Below are positions 10,155-20,031 of a stretch of DNA of 64,000 bases, piece after piece. The DNA lies in contig CANLDL010000003.1 in NCBI GenBank assembly GCA_947489425.1, positions 1 through 64,000 of the forward strand, written 5' to 3'. The position numbers and the translations under genes were made by a program. The notes below the pieces were generated by a model. It was given only the letters and a program-made list of their open reading frames with translations. It searched no databases and had not been told where the DNA came from. The stretch's first letter is position 1, and each line of letters opens with the position of its first letter. This stretch comes from an uncultured Pseudomonadales bacterium (GTDB lineage Bacteria > Pseudomonadota > Gammaproteobacteria > Pseudomonadales > Cellvibrionaceae).

Positions 10155-10267
10155 ACCCATTCAAGTTGCAAGCAACAATAAGTTGGCTTGTTATTAACCT
10201 GACGGTATAATCGCCGCGTTTTAAACTGTCTACCTCCTTACTTTTATCTACCTCCAGAGCTTTAACT

Positions 10268-11056
10268 ATGCAAAAATTTATTTTGGCGTTAAGCCTTTGT
10301 CTTTTAGTCAGCAATTACGCCTTAGCTTTAGATCTTCCACTAAGAAAAGATTACCCATCTGTAGCTACTATTGAGGTCGATGAACTGCATAAGCATATTC
10401 AGGACGATTCAGCCATTGTTGTCGATGTGCGGTCTGACTATGAATATCAAATATTAAGAGTTCTTGGAGCAACACACATTCCCTTAGGTAATGTTGCTTT
10501 TACAACTAGAATCAAAAAACTAAGAGAAAGTACCAACAAAGCCATTATTTTTTATTGTAATGGCGTTACTTGCAAAAAATCTTACAAGGCAAGCTTGAAT
10601 GCGATTAAAGAAGGTATTAAAAACACCTATGCCTTTGATGCCGGAATTGCCACTTGGGCACGCAGTTATCCCACATATACTGAACTACTTGGCAAAAACC
10701 TAGTAACAGAAAAAAGACTTATCAGCCGCAAGAAATTCGCTCAGCATGCCTTAGATCCAGAAGAATTTGAACAAAAAGCGTTAGCTAGTAATGCTGTTGT
10801 TATTGATATTCGAGAGTCTGCATTACGTACAATAAAACTGTTTCCTCAACGCACTCGCAATATCCCAGCACGTCGATTTGACGATGCAATTGCCTATGCA
10901 AAGAGCAGAAACGCCACACTCGTGATTTATGACTTTGTTGGTAAGCAGGTACCTTGGTTACAGTATAAACTTGAGGATGCAGGAGTTAGTAATTACTATT
11001 TTTTAAAAGGTGGTGTTGAAAACTACAAAAAATATATGGATAAAACAAAATCCTAA
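10268..11056 (+). CDS. Secreted tandem rhodanese-like protein
   Basis: Probable periplasmic protein with an N-terminal signal peptide (about residues 1-20, ending NYALA) and two rhodanese-like domains. Domain 1, about 35-140, has VVDVRSDYEYQ and an active-site loop with cysteine, YCNGVTCKKS. Domain 2, about 165-258, has VVIDIRES and FLKGGVENY, but its loop position reads YDFVGKQ and has no cysteine, so it is probably non-catalytic. The protein could handle periplasmic sulfane sulfur. It lies beside hemL and a cytoplasmic sulfurtransferase, but no operon is evident: a 137-bp gap separates it from hemL. Confidence 0.82.
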   Translation: MQKFILALSLCLLVSNYALALDLPLRKDYPSVATIEVDELHKHIQDDSAIVVDVRSDYEYQILRVLGATHIPLGNVAFTTRIKKLRESTNKAIIFYCNGVTCKKSYKASLNAIKEGIKNTYAFDAGIATWARSYPTYTELLGKNLVTEKRLISRKKFAQHALDPEEFEQKALASNAVVIDIRESALRTIKLFPQRTRNIPARRFDDAIAYAKSRNATLVIYDFVGKQVPWLQYKLEDAGVSNYYFLKGGVENYKKYMDKTKS

Positions 11057-11193
11057 CTTCCTTGCCTTTGTTTTTCTTACTTATATAGTACGACTTAACA
11101 TTAAAAATACGATAAAAGCACAGTATTATCAGTAAAAGCAAAAAACTGTTATTGTCGTGCACATCGGAAGTTTTCTTTTAGAGGCTAGATTAA

Positions 11194-12498
11194 ATGTCAG
11201 ATTTACCATCTCGTTCAGAGACCTTATTCGCAGACGCTCAACAGATTATCCCTGGCGGCGTTAACTCTCCCGTTAGAGCTTTTAAGGCCGTTGGCGGCAC
11301 ACCCATATTTTTAAAACGCGCTGAAGGTGCTTACATTTTTGATGAAGACGATAAACGCTACATTGATTACGTCTTGTCTTGGGGGCCTATGATTTTAGGG
11401 CACGCTAATCCAGAGGTTATCAAAGCAGTAACAGAAAAAGCACAATATGGCCTAAGCTTTGGCACGCCCACAGAGCTTGAAACGACTCTCGCCAAAGAGA
11501 TTTGCCAAATTATCCCTAACATGGATCAAGTACGCTTTGTTAACTCAGGTACAGAGGCGACCATGAGTGCAATACGCCTCGCTCGTGGCTATACCGGACG
11601 CGACAAAATCGTAAAATTTGAAGGCTGCTATCACGGCCACTCAGATTCACTATTGGTAAAAGCTGGTTCTGGTGCCCTTACCCTTGGCGTACCCAGTTCA
11701 CCAGGTGTTCCTAAAGCTCTTGCCGACCACACTATTACCCTCGACTACAACGACAGCCAACAAGTAGAGTCTGTCTTTGCTGATATTGGCAGTGAAATAG
11801 CCTGTATTATTGTCGAGCCCGTTGCTGGCAACATGAATTGTATCCCTCCCGTCGATGGCTTTTTACAAACACTGCGTAAGGTTTGCGACCAACACGGTGC
11901 CGTATTAATTTTTGATGAAGTAATGACAGGCTTTCGTGTTCATGCAAATGGTGCACAAGCTCAATATGGCGTAGATGCTGATATCATTACACTAGGCAAA
12001 GTCATGGGGGGCGGCATGCCCGTTGGTGCATTTGGTGGCAAAACCGATATCATGAATCAAATTGCCCCACTTGGACCCATCTATCAAGCAGGGACATTAT
12101 CAGGCAACCCCGTTGCAATGGCCGCAGGCTTAGCTAATTTACAAGGGCTAAAACAAGAAGGTTTTTACGAGAAACTCTTTGAGACAACCACAGCGCTCGT
12201 AACGGGTCTACAAGCGCTTGCCGATAAAGCAGGGATACCATTCACCACCAATCACATTGGCTCAATGTTTGGGTTTTTCTTTTTAAAAGAAGAAAGCAAC
12301 ATAACAACAGTGACAAATTATCAGCAAGTAATGAATTGCAATATCGAACGTTTTAATCAGTTTTTTCATTTAATGTTACAAGAAGGCATCTACTTTGCTC
12401 CCGCCTCTTATGAAGCAGGGTTTACTTCAATTTGCCATAGCACTGAAGATATTCAAGCAACACTAGATGCAGCCGAGAAGGTATTTGCACAACTATAA
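11194..12498 (+). CDS. hemL: Glutamate-1-semialdehyde 2,1-aminomutase
   Basis: PLP enzyme that converts glutamate-1-semialdehyde to 5-aminolevulinate in the C5 tetrapyrrole pathway. The 434 residues match the class III aminotransferase fold at full length. The signature [11 protein letters not shown] is near residue 20. CYHGHSD near 148 and [10 protein letters not shown] near 243 are present, and the PLP lysine is K269 in [25 protein letters not shown] near 302 completes the active site. The ATG is preceded by AGAGG. Its stop codon lies against the start region of the next sulfurtransferase gene. Confidence 0.98.
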   Translation: MSDLPSRSETLFADAQQIIPGGVNSPVRAFKAVGGTPIFLKRAEGAYIFDEDDKRYIDYVLSWGPMILGHANPEVIKAVTEKAQYGLSFGTPTELETTLAKEICQIIPNMDQVRFVNSGTEATMSAIRLARGYTGRDKIVKFEGCYHGHSDSLLVKAGSGALTLGVPSSPGVPKALADHTITLDYNDSQQVESVFADIGSEIACIIVEPVAGNMNCIPPVDGFLQTLRKVCDQHGAVLIFDEVMTGFRVHANGAQAQYGVDADIITLGKVMGGGMPVGAFGGKTDIMNQIAPLGPIYQAGTLSGNPVAMAAGLANLQGLKQEGFYEKLFETTTALVTGLQALADKAGIPFTTNHIGSMFGFFFLKEESNITTVTNYQQVMNCNIERFNQFFHLMLQEGIYFAPASYEAGFTSICHSTEDIQATLDAAEKVFAQL

Positions 12499-12509
12499 TG
12501 GAGCGACAT

Positions 12510-13376
12510 ATGAAGCCACTCACCCTCCCAAATTCTCTTGTCTCTAGTGAGTGGCTCAAAGAGCATATAAAACATCCACAACTGATAGTACTTGATGCCA
12601 GCGCACACATGCCTGGTACAGAGCGCGATGCGGCTAAAGAATGGCAACAAGGTAGAATTCCTGGCGCGCTTTTTTTCGATTTTAATCATAGTATTTGCGA
12701 TCCAAATTCTGCCCTACCCCACATGCTTCCATCCCCAGAAGTTTTTACAACAGAAGTACAAAAATTAGGAATTAATCAGGACAGCATTATCGTCGTTTAC
12801 GATAGTTTGGGTATTTTCTCTGCTCCCAGAGCTTGGTGGATGTTCGCTGCAATGGGCCACACCCAATGCGCCGTACTTGATGGAGGCCTTCCTGCATGGC
12901 AAGAGCAAGGCGGTAACATTGAGCAATCACTACCATGCACAACTATAAAGAAAGGGAATTTTATCGCTAATAAACGCAGCGAATACGTAAAAAGCAAAGA
13001 GCAAATGCTTGCCGCTATGAATGATAAATCAATTAGTATTATTGATGCTCGATCAAAGGCACGCTTTGATGGCACAGCACCAGAGCCTAGAGCAGGACTC
13101 AGTAGTGGACATATCCCTCACTCCAAAAACTTACCCTTTACGGAGTTATTAATCGACGGGAAATTTAAAGATATCGATACCTTAAAACAATTACTTAGAG
13201 CCAACGTAAGCGATCAACAAACACTTTATGCCAGTTGTGGCAGCGGCATTACTGCCTGTGTTATTGCTTTTGCAGCAAGCCTTTGTGGGTTTGCTCATAT
13301 TTCCGTTTATGACGGTTCATGGGCCGAGTGGGGACAACCCGAGCTTAGCCTACCGATAAACACTACGACAGAGTAA
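12510..13376 (+). CDS. sseA: 3-mercaptopyruvate/thiosulfate sulfurtransferase
   Basis: Two-domain cytoplasmic rhodanese that moves sulfur from 3-mercaptopyruvate or thiosulfate to an acceptor. The N-terminal structural domain is about residues 8-125, and the C-terminal catalytic domain carries C243 in CGSGITAC. That loop is the mercaptopyruvate type (CGSGxTA) rather than the CRKGVTA of thiosulfate rhodaneses. I prefer the ATG at 12510, which has GGAG eight bases upstream. An in-frame ATG at 12498 overlaps the hemL stop and would add four residues. Tight spacing after hemL suggests co-transcription. Confidence 0.88.
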   Translation: MKPLTLPNSLVSSEWLKEHIKHPQLIVLDASAHMPGTERDAAKEWQQGRIPGALFFDFNHSICDPNSALPHMLPSPEVFTTEVQKLGINQDSIIVVYDSLGIFSAPRAWWMFAAMGHTQCAVLDGGLPAWQEQGGNIEQSLPCTTIKKGNFIANKRSEYVKSKEQMLAAMNDKSISIIDARSKARFDGTAPEPRAGLSSGHIPHSKNLPFTELLIDGKFKDIDTLKQLLRANVSDQQTLYASCGSGITACVIAFAASLCGFAHISVYDGSWAEWGQPELSLPINTTTE

Positions 13377-13413
13377 AACAAGAGATAGCCCTGTTAACAG
13401 TAGAACCTATTAA

Positions 13414-13815
13414 ATGACCGATAAAACCTATTCACCACCACAGGTGCTACAAAGTGATATTTCTCGCGAGTACTACTTTAAAGAGGGCTGCTATATTTTA
13501 GAGCTATCAAATTCCAACGAAGACTCTCAACTCTCCATTGCCCGTGCACGCGTGCTACCCAACACACAAACAACACTACATACATTGAGCCAAACAATTG
13601 AGCGTTATGTTATTTTAGAGGGGGAAGGAAACATTATATTGGGGCAGCCAACGGAGCAACACATACAACAAGTCAAACCTAACGATGTCGTAATTATCCC
13701 AGAGAACTGCCCACAAGCGATTAAAAATACAGGCAATACGGACTTAATATTTTTAGCTATCTGCACGCCACGATTTGAACCCATTAACTATTCAGAAGTA
13801 GCGACTCAGAATTAA
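13414..13815 (+). CDS. Cupin-domain protein
   Basis: Small cytoplasmic protein with one cupin barrel. The first motif is partly visible in TLHTLSQTIERYVILEGEGNIILG, where a His, a Glu and the glycine turn occupy expected metal-site positions, and the second is around VIIPENCPQAIKNTG. The 133 residues fit a single-domain cupin. The ligand and reaction cannot be told from sequence. It sits 37 bp after sseA on the same strand and convergent to cysD with a 9-bp gap. Confidence 0.8.
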   Translation: MTDKTYSPPQVLQSDISREYYFKEGCYILELSNSNEDSQLSIARARVLPNTQTTLHTLSQTIERYVILEGEGNIILGQPTEQHIQQVKPNDVVIIPENCPQAIKNTGNTDLIFLAICTPRFEPINYSEVATQN

Positions 13816-13824
13816 ACCAAGCGT

Positions 13825-14739
13825 TTAAAAATACCCTTCTCGCTTTTTCTGCTCCATTGACCCCGCCTGATCGTGATCGATAACCCTGCCTTGACGCTCA
13901 GAGGTTGTTGCAAGCAACATCTCCTGAATAATTTCAGGTAAGGTTTGCGCCTTCGACTCGACCGCTCCTGTTAACGGATAACAACCTAGCGTTCGAAAAC
14001 GCACCATTTTCATCTCTGGCTTTTCATTTTCTGCGAGCTGCATACGCTCGTCGTCGACCATAATTAACGTGCCATCTCGCTCAACAACAGGGCGCTTAGC
14101 AGAAAAATAAAGTGGTACTATGTCTATGTTCTCAAGATAAATATACTGCCATATATCAAGCTCCGTCCAATTAGAAAGAGGAAATACGCGAATGCTCTCA
14201 CCCTTTTCTATCCGGCTATTATAAATTTGCCACAACTCTGGCCGCTGATTCTTAGGGTCCCAGCGATGAAATTTATCGCGAAAAGAATAAACGCGCTCTT
14301 TAGCACGAGACTTTTCTTCGTCTCGGCGAGCACCGCCAAAAGCCGCATCAAAACCGTGCTTATCCATTGCCTGCTTTAAGCCTTGTGTTTTCATCATATT
14401 AGTATGTTTTTCGCTACCATGAACAAAAGGGCTAATTCCCATATCGATACCCTCCTGGTTTTTATGGACAATTAATTTCATCCCAGTTTCTTTCGCAACT
14501 TTCTCACGAAACTGGATCATTTCTTTGAACTTCCAAGTGGTATCGACGTGCATCAATGGAAACGGTGGTTTACCTGGGTAAAATGCTTTCAGTGCTAGAT
14601 GCAACATGACTGCTGAATCCTTACCTATGGAATAAAGCATAACCGGGTTAGAGAACTCCGAAACAACCTCTCGAATAATGTGGATAGACTCCATTTCGAG
14701 CTGTTTTAAATGTGTCATATGTAGGCGCGAAACTGCCAT
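13825..14739 (-). CDS. cysD: Sulfate adenylyltransferase subunit 2 (CysD)
   Basis: Catalytic ATP-sulfurylase subunit that makes adenosine 5'-phosphosulfate from sulfate and ATP, with CysN as GTPase partner. The PP-loop is [17 protein letters not shown] near residue 37. [16 protein letters not shown] near 132 and the C-terminal RLGCYPLTG-like block ([15 protein letters not shown]) are also seen. I chose the ATG at 14739 ([15 protein letters not shown]) because GAAGG lies nine bases upstream and the protein then has the usual ~303 residues. The open frame extends 19 codons further. It is the last gene of the cysH-TSUP-cysN-cysD operon, an inverted order relative to the common cysDN. Confidence 0.96.
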   Translation of the reverse strand: MAVSRLHMTHLKQLEMESIHIIREVVSEFSNPVMLYSIGKDSAVMLHLALKAFYPGKPPFPLMHVDTTWKFKEMIQFREKVAKETGMKLIVHKNQEGIDMGISPFVHGSEKHTNMMKTQGLKQAMDKHGFDAAFGGARRDEEKSRAKERVYSFRDKFHRWDPKNQRPELWQIYNSRIEKGESIRVFPLSNWTELDIWQYIYLENIDIVPLYFSAKRPVVERDGTLIMVDDERMQLAENEKPEMKMVRFRTLGCYPLTGAVESKAQTLPEIIQEMLLATTSERQGRVIDHDQAGSMEQKKREGYF

Positions 14740-14812
14740 GGTGCTACCTTCTAAAATAAATGTGTGATAAAAATAGAGGCGTAATCGCCCTCTCAATCAT
14801 TAAATAACTGCG

Positions 14813-16225
14813 CTAAATTTGCCTACATCTCCACTCAGGGTAATGCTTACAAATGAGTGCATTGAGATCCTTCTCGAAGGCCGAATAAGGGGTGTTTTTA
14901 TCCGTTTTTAACTCTGCATTAAAATCACTAATAATACCCGCGCCTACCGTATTATTTGTTAGGCGATCGACAATAACAAAAGCGCCCACCTTGGGGTTAT
15001 CTGTATACTTATCCAAAGGTACAATTTCAGTCAGACTGATACTCACCTTGCCCACTGAATTTAAATTAAACAGCGATGACTCTTTTTGTAGCAATGTATT
15101 AAGGTCAATCTCGTAGTGAATATTATCGACGACACCCGAGGTTATTTTCGCAGAAAACTTTATTAAATATTCTCGTTGTTGTTGCAACGGGCTTTCGGAA
15201 AGCCAAATAATATTTGCCGAAAAATAATTCCCTTGTGCAGGCACACTATTACTTTTAACCAACATATCACTACGTGATATATCAATTTCATCTTCTAAAG
15301 TAATAGTCACAGCTTCATTAGGGTAGGCATCCTCACAACTTTTATCATAGGTGATAATGTCCTTAACATGGCTACGCTTACCCGACGGTAATACAATAAT
15401 TTCGTCACCTTTAGAAACAACCCCGCTGGCGACTGTGCCACAATAACCCCTAAAATCCCCATCTGGTCGATTGACAAACTGAACAGGAAATCGAAAGTCA
15501 TCTATATTCTTATCCTTGTCGAGCTGCGTATCCTCTAGCAGTTCCATCAGTGTCAACCCTGAATACCAATCCATATTTTTGCTGCCATCGACAACGTTAT
15601 CACCCAACAATGCAGAGACAGGCACAAAACGAATATCTGGAGACTGTAGATTTAGCTTTTGTGAGAAACTATAGTAATCATCTTTAATTCTTTGATATTT
15701 CTCTTTATCAAAACCAATCAAGTCCATTTTGTTAATTGCAACAATAATGTGCTTGATACCCAAAAAATTACAAATAAATGCATGTCTACGCGTTTGCTGC
15801 TGCACACCATAACGAGCATCAATCATGATTACAGCCAAATCACAATTGGATGCGCCTGTGGCCATATTGCGCGTATATTGTTCGTGGCCTGGGCAATCAG
15901 CAATAATATATTTGCGCTTATCCGTATTAAAATAACGATAAGCAACATCGATTGTTATACCTTGCTCACGCTCAGATTGAAGACCATCAACCAATAGTGC
16001 CAAGTCTAAGTTTTCACCAGCGTTGCCCACTCTCTCATTGTCTTTTTTTAGCGCCGATAGGTGATCATCAAAAATGAGTTTGCTATCGTATAGAAGGCGG
16101 CCAATCAGTGTTGATTTACCATCATCGACATTACCGCAGGTTAAAAACCTGAGGAGATCCTTATTTTCGTATTGATGTAAGTACTCTTCTATATCGGTAG
16201 TAATTAAATCCGACTGATGGAACAT
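14813..16225 (-). CDS. cysN: Sulfate adenylyltransferase subunit 1 (CysN, GTPase)
   Basis: Translation-factor-like GTPase that drives the CysD reaction. The P-loop GNVDDGKSTLIGRLLYD is near residues 31-47, the switch II block DCPGHEQYTRNMATGAS near 109-125, and the base-recognition motif NKMDL near 165. Domains II and III follow. The 470 residues match stand-alone CysN (475 in E. coli), and there is no C-terminal CysC kinase fusion. That agrees with the upstream CysH being an APS reductase, so PAPS is not needed for assimilation here. It starts 19 bp after the TSUP gene. Confidence 0.97.
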   Translation of the reverse strand: MFHQSDLITTDIEEYLHQYENKDLLRFLTCGNVDDGKSTLIGRLLYDSKLIFDDHLSALKKDNERVGNAGENLDLALLVDGLQSEREQGITIDVAYRYFNTDKRKYIIADCPGHEQYTRNMATGASNCDLAVIMIDARYGVQQQTRRHAFICNFLGIKHIIVAINKMDLIGFDKEKYQRIKDDYYSFSQKLNLQSPDIRFVPVSALLGDNVVDGSKNMDWYSGLTLMELLEDTQLDKDKNIDDFRFPVQFVNRPDGDFRGYCGTVASGVVSKGDEIIVLPSGKRSHVKDIITYDKSCEDAYPNEAVTITLEDEIDISRSDMLVKSNSVPAQGNYFSANIIWLSESPLQQQREYLIKFSAKITSGVVDNIHYEIDLNTLLQKESSLFNLNSVGKVSISLTEIVPLDKYTDNPKVGAFVIVDRLTNNTVGAGIISDFNAELKTDKNTPYSAFEKDLNALICKHYPEWRCRQI

Positions 16226-16244
16226 GACTCAAGCCTTTTTGACG

Positions 16245-17027
16245 TTAAAAAAATATAAATTTCAAACCAATAATAAATAATAAAACCGCAAGAATGATTT
16301 GCAGAGACTTATTGGCAATTTTTATAGATGCTTTTGCACCTAAGTAAACAGCCGGCAAAGATCCAATTAACAAACCACAGAGAATTTTCCAATCTACGCT
16401 TTGCAACATCAGCATATGGGCGAGCCCTGCAATTAAAGTGAGCGCGACGGCATGGGTTATGTCAGTCCCAATAATATGCAAAGCCGGAATCCGAGGATAA
16501 AGCATCAAAAGCAAGGCAGCGCACAAAGCACCAGCACCGACCGAAGATAAAGTCACCAAGACGCCGAGAATAAAACCTGCGATTACGGTGATAACTGGCG
16601 CTTGTCGATACAGCCTGCCCGACTTCACCTTTACCGGAAAACTAATATTCAATGCACAATTTTTTAACAACACAATCAGCGAAGTTATAATGAGCATAAG
16701 TCCCAAAGAGATATTAAGGAGTGGCGTATAATCTATTGGGCCTTCAAAGACATCTTGTAATATAAATGCAGTTAACACAGCACCAGGGGTACTACCAAGA
16801 GCCAGCAAAAAAACTAAGCTCCAGCGCACAGTCCCCAGACGATTATGGCTAACACTACCAACCGCTTTTGTGGCAGCGGCATACAGAAGGTCTGTACCAA
16901 TAGCAATTTTTATTGGCACACCGGAAAAAACTAACACCGGTGTCATTAAAGAGCCACCACCGACGCCAGTTAGACCGACGGCAAAACCAACGCCTGCACC
17001 TAGAAAAATATAAAATAAAAAATCCAT
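16245..17027 (-). CDS. TSUP (TauE/SafE) family membrane transporter
   Basis: Inner-membrane carrier of the TSUP family with about seven to eight hydrophobic segments over 260 residues. The two family half-repeats can be seen: GAGVGFAVGLTGVGGGSLMTPVL near residue 10 and ITVIAGFILGVLVTLSSVGAGAL near 145, each with the glycine-rich turn. Position inside the cysH-cysN-cysD operon (18 bp from cysH, 19 bp from cysN) strongly suggests that it moves sulfate, thiosulfate or sulfite. No cysTWA or sulP gene is present in the window. Uptake of sulfate is my inference; sulfite export is the alternative. Confidence 0.88.
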   Translation of the reverse strand: MDFLFYIFLGAGVGFAVGLTGVGGGSLMTPVLVFSGVPIKIAIGTDLLYAAATKAVGSVSHNRLGTVRWSLVFLLALGSTPGAVLTAFILQDVFEGPIDYTPLLNISLGLMLIITSLIVLLKNCALNISFPVKVKSGRLYRQAPVITVIAGFILGVLVTLSSVGAGALCAALLLMLYPRIPALHIIGTDITHAVALTLIAGLAHMLMLQSVDWKILCGLLIGSLPAVYLGAKASIKIANKSLQIILAVLLFIIGLKFIFF

Positions 17028-17045
17028 AATTTTATTGTGAATAAC

Positions 17046-17753
17046 TTAGTCGTTCACGTTTTCTAGATGTAAACCACATTCCTTTTTCTCACTCTGCTCC
17101 CACCACCAACGCCCTTCTCTCTCGTGCTGATTTGGGCCAACAGGCTTAGTACAAGGCTCGCAACCTAAGGAGATAAACCCTTTATCATGCAAAGGATTAT
17201 ATGGCACATTTTCTGAGCGAATATATTCCCAAACCCTACTGGAAGACCAAGTCGCCAATGGATTAAACTTGATCAAGTCGTTGTCTCCAAAGGAAAATTG
17301 ACTATCCTTTTGAACCAGAGGTATATGCATACGGGTATTCGGGTTCTGATCTCGCCTTTGTCCAGTAACCCAAGCATCTAAAGTCGACAATTTTTTCTTA
17401 AGCGGCTCTACTTTACGAACAGAACAGCACTCTTTATGCCCATCTTCGTAGAAGCTAAAAAAACCTTTTTCAGAAACCAATTTTTGCAACTGGTTTGTAT
17501 CAGGAAAAAGGACCTCAATATTTACACAATAATGTTTTCTAACTTGCTCTATAAATATATGGGTTTCTGCATGCAAACGACCAGTATCCAAAATAAATAT
17601 CGAAACACTGGGATTAATGCGAATAGCCATATCCACCAGTGCAACATCTTCTGCTCCGCTAAAAGAAATTGCTATATTGGAAAATTTTTTAAACGCATAA
17701 CCCAAAACATCTTGTGGGCTTTTATCTTCTAATTCTTTATTTATATCTTCCAT
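17046..17753 (-). CDS. cysH: APS reductase (assimilatory, [4Fe-4S] type CysH)
   Basis: Cytoplasmic PAPS-reductase-family enzyme that reduces adenylylsulfate to sulfite. The PP-loop [14 protein letters not shown] is at residues 30-43. The iron-sulfur cysteines of the APS-specific branch are present: C109-C110 ([13 protein letters not shown]) and C198/C201 (LGCEPCTKP). The catalytic C226 lies in the ECGLH tail. PAPS-specific CysH proteins lack the CC and CxxC pairs, so APS is the likely substrate. It is the first gene of the sulfate operon. The 339 bases upstream are very AT-rich, as expected of a CysB-type promoter, but I cannot place a site. Confidence 0.95.
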   Translation of the reverse strand: MEDINKELEDKSPQDVLGYAFKKFSNIAISFSGAEDVALVDMAIRINPSVSIFILDTGRLHAETHIFIEQVRKHYCVNIEVLFPDTNQLQKLVSEKGFFSFYEDGHKECCSVRKVEPLKKKLSTLDAWVTGQRRDQNPNTRMHIPLVQKDSQFSFGDNDLIKFNPLATWSSSRVWEYIRSENVPYNPLHDKGFISLGCEPCTKPVGPNQHEREGRWWWEQSEKKECGLHLENVND

Positions 17754-18451
17754 ATTTTTTTATAATAAGCTTTTGATTAGCAATAAGATAAAAACCAAAG
17801 TAACAAACATACTGGGCATTTAGAAATACTAGTATTTTATAAGCTTATAACAACTAATTTTTTTATAACAAAAAATACATATAAAATAAAACTTGATGTA
17901 ATATTTTTTCGTCTATATTTTTTCAGAAGAAGGAATCAGATATAACAAAAAGGAAGTGATTAACAATCTAAAAAATCATAATCAATCAAAAATGAAAAAA
18001 TAAATATCAAAACAAAATAGAATGACAGTTATTTTTAACGCAAAAACTCATTAAATATTTTTACATAAGCGATCAAGCTATATACATACATCATGAGCCA
18101 CTCACATCAATCAGGCAAAAGCAAGAAAATAAATAGCACCAACAAGGGAAGCTCAGACATACAAAAAATTTTATTTGAAGCTAGAAAAAAACTTATAACT
18201 TATCATGTCGACATGCAAAGTCTCACTGAAAAGCTTCATGGGCACTAAAAAACGACTATTATCTCTATACTGCAGCCCGACTCATTCAGAAGCCCACTAA
18301 TAAAACCAGCAATTCCTATAATTGAGTAAAAAGTACGATAAGGAAGAATATATATCTGAAAGGACAACAGTGTCCTCTAGGCAACAGAGGAGATGTAAAT
18401 AATTGAATAGCTACTTAGGTTATAAAGTAACATAGAGGCAAGAAACTTAAC
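17754..18451. other. AT-rich gene-poor stretch with short hairpins
   Basis: About 700 bases are markedly richer in A and T than the flanks, with many poly-A/T runs. The only open frame that I would consider is the 51-codon one at 18093. Near 18361-18390, two overlapping stems compete for the same CCT: AGGACA/TGTCCT (18361-18376) and CCTCT/AGAGG (18374-18390). This is an arrangement seen in attenuators and small RNAs, but too short to call one. The upstream part probably holds the cysH promoter. Confidence 0.5.
18093..18248 (+). CDS. Possible small basic protein (51 aa)
   Basis: An ATG frame of 51 codons encodes a His/Ser/Lys-rich N-terminus (MSHSHQSGKSKK) followed by an amphipathic stretch (DIQKILFEARKKLITYHVD) ending EKLHGH. 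The composition looks more protein-like than the surrounding AT-rich DNA. There is no convincing ribosome-binding site before the ATG and I recognise no family. It is offered as a candidate only; it could be a chance frame. Confidence 0.3.
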   Translation: MSHSHQSGKSKKINSTNKGSSDIQKILFEARKKLITYHVDMQSLTEKLHGH

Positions 18452-18757
18452 TTACTGGGTGTTTGTAGTACGCCTAAGCTCAGCAATCTCTACTATTTCT
18501 TTTGTAGATAAGCCATTGGCATTTAGGTATTCAACAACCTTATCGAGTCCAGAGTTAATAACCATAGTAGCTTTTGACTCTGCAACCTCATAGACAATAG
18601 AATCTATTATTTCTAACAGATCATCTTTGGATTTTAACCCTACTAGATCGTCATCGAAGTCTTTATCTACACCTAAGACATCATCAATATCATCAATCAT
18701 GACCATATCATCTAATGGCGAAGATAATGAACCAGCTAAGTTTTTGCTCATACCCAT
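18452..18757 (-). CDS. Hypothetical acidic protein (101 aa)
   Basis: Unrecognised small protein. The first half is strongly acidic (DDMVMIDDIDDVLGVDKDFDDDLVG); the second half looks helical (LLEIIDSIVYEVAES and GLDKVVEYLNANGLSTKEIVEIAELRRT). There is no signal peptide or membrane segment. It stands alone in an AT-rich region between the sulfate operon and lipA, with an untranslated gap of about 190 bases before lipA. It could be a small regulator or partner protein; no function can be assigned. Confidence 0.55.
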   Translation of the reverse strand: MGMSKNLAGSLSSPLDDMVMIDDIDDVLGVDKDFDDDLVGLKSKDDLLEIIDSIVYEVAESKATMVINSGLDKVVEYLNANGLSTKEIVEIAELRRTTNTQ

Positions 18758-18946
18758 AAAATCTCATACCTATGTTTTTATTATTATTGATCTATAACCT
18801 TTGTTATGACCTTTCTAACTATATCAAAAGAAATCAATTATTAATAATAAAATAACCAATAATAGTAAAAAAAATACTTTTTTGTGCTATATGAATCTAG
18901 ACAGGAACAGCAACCGTAAGTTCTACGTTATGGATAATATTTCTAT

Positions 18947-19930
18947 TTAGCTGACAGCCTCTCCATGCGCTTGCTGATCCGCATGATATGATGAGCGGAC
19001 CAAAGGCCCACAGGCAGCCCTTTTAAAACCTATTTCATCGGCCAAAGCCTTATATTCTTCAAACTCATCAGGTGTAACATAACGCTGGACCGGCAGATGA
19101 TCTTTGGAAGGTTGTAAATACTGACCAATAGTCAGCATATCGATATTATGAGCACGCATATCACGCATTACCTCAAATATCTCTTCTTTAGTTTCACCCA
19201 AGCCCACCATTAAACCAGACTTGGTCAACACATCTGATCGTCGTGCCTTATAATTTTTAAGCAAATCTAGCGACCACTGGTAGTTGGCACCTGGGCGTGC
19301 TTCTCTGTACAAACGCGGTACTGTCTCTAGGTTATGGTTAAACACATCAGGCGCTTCAGCAGCAAGAATATTCAGTGCAATATCCATTCTGCCCCTAAAG
19401 TCAGGGGTGAGTATTTCAACCTCAAGATTTGGGGAATGATGGCGAGACTCACGGATACAGTCGGCAAAATGCTGTGCACCACCATCACGCAAATCATCTC
19501 GATCTACCGATGTAATAACCACATACTTTAACCGCATTTCAGCAATCGCCTGCGCCAGATGACTAGGCTCATCCGCATCGAGCGGGTTAGGTTTACCATG
19601 TCCCACATCGCAAAAAGGGCAGCGTCTGGTACAAATCTCCCCCATAATCATAAAGGTTGCTGTACCACCAGAGAAGCATTCGCTTAAATTAGGGCAGGAA
19701 GCTTCTTCACAGACACTTGATAAACCATTTTTGCGCAATATCTTTTTAATTCGTTCAACCTCGGCTGAGGCTGCAGGCAATCTAACACGAATCCAATCTG
19801 GTTTACGCAAGGTTTTATCTGAGGCAATCACTTTAACAGGGATACGCTCTACCTTGTCTGCATCGCGTAACTTCTCGCCTTGCTGATGGCGTTTTGTGCG
19901 TTTTACAGGGGCTGTTGGCAAATCTGACAT
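18947..19930 (-). CDS. lipA: Lipoyl synthase (radical SAM)
   Basis: Inserts two sulfurs into protein-bound octanoyl groups to make lipoate. Both iron-sulfur clusters are visible. The auxiliary cluster cysteines are in [12 protein letters not shown] near residues 75-86, and the radical-SAM motif is [15 protein letters not shown] near 101-115. The length of 327 is normal. The C-terminal RSSYHADQ block, with the auxiliary-cluster serine, is present. A GAGAAAG sequence precedes the ATG. It is the last gene of the long minus-strand block and lies 101 bp after lipB. Confidence 0.98.
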   Translation of the reverse strand: MSDLPTAPVKRTKRHQQGEKLRDADKVERIPVKVIASDKTLRKPDWIRVRLPAASAEVERIKKILRKNGLSSVCEEASCPNLSECFSGGTATFMIMGEICTRRCPFCDVGHGKPNPLDADEPSHLAQAIAEMRLKYVVITSVDRDDLRDGGAQHFADCIRESRHHSPNLEVEILTPDFRGRMDIALNILAAEAPDVFNHNLETVPRLYREARPGANYQWSLDLLKNYKARRSDVLTKSGLMVGLGETKEEIFEVMRDMRAHNIDMLTIGQYLQPSKDHLPVQRYVTPDEFEEYKALADEIGFKRAACGPLVRSSYHADQQAHGEAVS

Positions 19931-20031
19931 GGCTTTCTCATTGAATAAATTTTAATCGATGGTTAATTGCTAATGCTGGAGGGTTGCATTTTATTAGGTA
20001 TTGCTTACACACCAAAGTCCACAAAAATTGC

